The notes beneath the pieces were generated by a model, which was not told where the DNA came from, made no database searches, and saw only the letters and a list, made by a program, of their open reading frames with translations. The position numbers and the translations under genes were made by a program. This document shows positions 61,605 through 64,000 of a DNA stretch of 64,000 nucleotides, in pieces (the stretch's first letter is position 1; each line of letters opens with the position of its first letter). The DNA is from Temnothorax longispinosus (Eukaryota; Arthropoda; Insecta; Hymenoptera; Formicidae), in assembly GCF_030848805.1 (NCBI RefSeq), contig NC_092363.1, positions 2,232,001 to 2,296,000 of the forward strand, read 5' to 3'.

Positions 61605-63491
61605 TTGTATTTCCGTGTATAACATAAATTATAACATATAATCGAAATTACGTTGTAGCTTCCATTTCTAAGACAATTGAGCAAAACATACACGTTTTAT
61701 GTTTTTCCTTAAAAAAGAAAGTAAAACGTGAATATTGAATCATTAAATCCCAATTTAATTTTGTATTAACATACATTATTAATTTCATATTAACGTATTA
61801 ATAGCTACTTTATAATTATAAACATGTCATAATACGCGGTATATTAATATTATCAAATGAGTATTTAATTAAATGTATACACATGCACGCGCGCACACGT
61901 AAGTATATACTTCGCTCGACCATAATTATTTTACACTACTGTTTCGAAAATGTTACATATAATATTTTTTTATTCACGCGCGTTAAATATATGTGGAAAT
62001 ACAACACGTTAGAAAGACAGACAGGGGATAGCGTCAGAAATTTCTCTGCGCAAAATTTCCTCGAGACAGTCGCTTGCAATTCGCAATCGCTGAAGCGTGC
62101 GCGTGCATTTAAATTTGCAAATTAATCGAGAACGGATATCTCTCTGCACACACGAGACATCCGGTATCGAGTTACCGGATGTTTGCGCGCCGCGTTGTCA
62201 CCGAAAGACGTCGCACTGTTGCGTAACTCCGCTACGCGGTGGCGGATGTAAACGCGGAGGCTGCTACGTAGACCGCGATTACCAATTTAAGGAGCTCTTC
62301 TTCCCTCATACGTATGGATTTATTCTCTCGGAAGATATTGACATGCAAATTCGCTTCTCGCGCGCATACCGAATACACGTGTGTTACATGTGCGTGCGTA
62401 CGCGTATCCATCGCGGTGCCACGGAAATACGACGACGTAATGTGCACAGCGAGTTACGGCGTTGTAAGATTGCATCCCCTTGTCGCCTCATGTCGTGTTT
62501 ATCTCGCCTCGGAAACGTAGAATCGATTACGAATATTACACTACTCTTCAAGTTCTTATCTTATCTCACTCTATATGTTACGTCATTTTTAATAACGATT
62601 AGACGTATATTGCTACTTTTAAAGATAAAAAATTTAAATTACATTATTACTTTTTTCTCTTATTAAGCATAAATGAATTTTCATTCATTTAAGCGAACGG
62701 CATTTTTAACATCTGCGAAATTTCTTCTAAAAATATTCTGTAAATTATAATTTTAAAGTAATGATAAAAGCACAATTACTTTTTTTTCTTAGCTTTTCCT
62801 TTCTTTTATCTGTAATATATTTGCAGATTTTAGAACTGCGGAGGATCGACGACACGTTCGTCCGTTCGTAATAAAATGAAAGGGGGAAAGCCGGGATGTG
62901 TCGGCCAGAGGGGTGACGCATCCCCTAGGCAGTACCGGGAGAGAAATATTCCCTGCTTTCACGCTCTAACGATATAATAAATCCCGTGATGTTCACGTCG
63001 CGTCCGCGAAGTGCTCCTTTAATTTGCGAGCCGCATTTAACTTTGTAGCGAAAGCAATGGCTTTGCTTTGATTATCATTCGTATCTCATTGAAAATATAA
63101 CCCGTTATTTATCCGCGAAAATATTGTTCTCATTAATCTATCTATATACATCCCGAAAGTACACGGGAATTCAGAAATGAAGTTACGTGAACGCACGCAG
63201 ACAGTTTCCATTTCTCTCAATTTCCGAAATATCCAGTTACTGTTGTCCTACCAACATTTCGAAACTCGGCACGTTCTACCGCGGCTACGGTGTATCTTGG
63301 CGTTGCGTATTGTTCATACAAGAAGTCCGCGCGCAGGAACTGTAACTGTATTGCCGACTATAACATAAATATTATTTCACATATCTACATACGTCAGAGC
63401 GAACGACTTCGCACAGCGAATCGTTACCTCGTATATTCTGTCAGCGCTGTCGCCATTGCCATCGCTTTCACCGTTGCTACCGCAATCGTTC

Positions 63492-63547
63492 TCTTCGTCG
63501 TCGTCTCGTCTTCATCGTCTTCATCGTCGTCATCGTCGTCGTCGCAT
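63492..63547. repeat. (TCG)/(TCA) trinucleotide repeat
   Basis: TCG and TCA triplets; would read as poly-Ser in one frame, but no exon signals flank it. Confidence 0.75.
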
Positions 63548-64000
63548 CCGTGTCACATCGTCTATACCTCGCGTCGCGGCACTCGGGCCAGGAAGTCGCG
63601 TCAAGTTCGCTAATGGGATTTACATCTTGGCTCACTTCAGGCAGCCGGCGAGATCCATGACGCATCTTCGAGACACGGAGCGACGACATCTGCCCTAACC
63701 GTTTGACAAACTAGATAATAATAATTATCGCGACCCCCTTTCCGACCTGTTATTTCAAGAAATGCGCGAATCGCAGTTTGTCAGGCGTGCGAAACTAGCA
63801 AGTCGGACAACTTTCTTATGAATTCGAGGCTGCTTTTCGAGGTATGCGTTGCACACATCGATCGATTGCCAAGGAAGATGCTAATTAATTCGCGCTGTTC
63901 CTAATGAAAATACGCTCGAGATAACGCGTACTCGTCAAAGAGAATTTGTTTCCTAGTTTCCTTTGATATATGCAACGTTATCAAACAAACGCGTAATTTC

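Larger units (their letters stand above)
8584..64000 (+). other. Span of a large plus-strand gene, 5' part only (probable teneurin-like)
   Basis: Seen: at least four exons, plus one microexon and two weaker 5' exons, follow one another on the plus strand with compatible reading phases and GT-AG borders. All exons from 19773 onward are phase 1 to phase 1, so any of them could be skipped without a frameshift. Introns run from 596 nt to about 17.9 kb. The encoded peptide is about 313 residues if every piece is used; it is hydrophilic and rich in Ser, Pro, Arg and Gly, with no signal peptide or membrane segment. Family knowledge: teneurins are type II membrane proteins with a long cytoplasmic N-terminus encoded by alternatively spliced exons and carrying proline-rich SH3-type motifs. 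Inference: these exons are that domain, and the membrane and extracellular exons lie beyond the right edge. Another large scaffold or adhesion protein is possible. Confidence 0.5.
47788..64000 (+). other. Start of the following intron, no further exon found
   Basis: More than 16 kb without a convincing phase-1 exon. It contains a 221-bp tandem duplication (50755-51195), an 80-bp tandem duplication (60085-60247), microsatellites (52098-52150, 53527-53549, 56600-56629, 57176-57208, 61568-61604, 63492-63547) and CpG-rich islets (about 51600-51950, 58500-59150, 60280-60950, 62100-62520). The longest open frame, 62097-62666, has no ATG at its start, no splice signals and no recognisable motif. Confidence 0.5.

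Noticed and set aside
62097..62666. 189-codon plus-strand open frame
   Set aside because: Begins at GTG, mixes GC-rich and AT-rich parts, ends in AT-rich poly-Ile/Leu, and has no acceptor or homology I can recognise.
1..64000. tRNA, rRNA, CRISPR or known insect miRNA genes
   Set aside because: Looked for TTCGAATC-type T arms, spaced direct repeats and recalled miRNA seeds; none found.

Overview
This is eukaryotic DNA, most likely from an insect. The base composition is AT-rich and patchy with islets that keep their CpG. Dimer microsatellites are common, one compact TTAA-flanked DNA transposon is present, and short coding islands bounded by GT-AG splice signals are separated by introns of up to about 18 kb. 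An ant or other hymenopteran would fit, but that is inference. No bacterial-style genes, rRNA, tRNA or CRISPR are visible, and most open frames over 60 codons look like chance.

The main content is the 5' part of one very long plus-strand gene. Four exons are well supported: 19773-20018, 37872-38075, 38672-38839 and 47614-47787. All are multiples of three, enter and leave in phase 1, and read through in one frame as a hydrophilic Ser/Pro/Arg-rich protein with a PPxVPPRGPS motif. A 27-nt phase-1 microexon at 45750-45776 fits the same chain. This looks like the cytoplasmic N-terminal domain of a large membrane protein. The best guess is a teneurin (Ten-a/Ten-m family), from the SDTE-type acidic/Ser islands and the APPxVPPR proline motif; this is from memory and was not searched. 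No transmembrane exon is seen, so the gene would continue past 64000. Weaker upstream pieces also join in phase: a start-codon exon (8584-8645) and a 59-nt exon (9650-9708). Alternative 5' exons are possible at 15449-15495 and 28604-28650, the latter giving its own N-terminus. A possible initiator plus DPE promoter lies at 4414-4450.

On the minus strand, 5140-5309 is an open exon with good splice sites at both ends, apparently from a different, unrecognised gene. A possible minus-strand first coding exon lies at 26826-27084. The rest is intron: microsatellites, a 352-bp piggyBac-type MITE at 43457-43808, two local tandem duplications, three notable hairpins, a degraded coding-like island near 18.6-19.0 kb, and several CpG-rich islets that may be regulatory.
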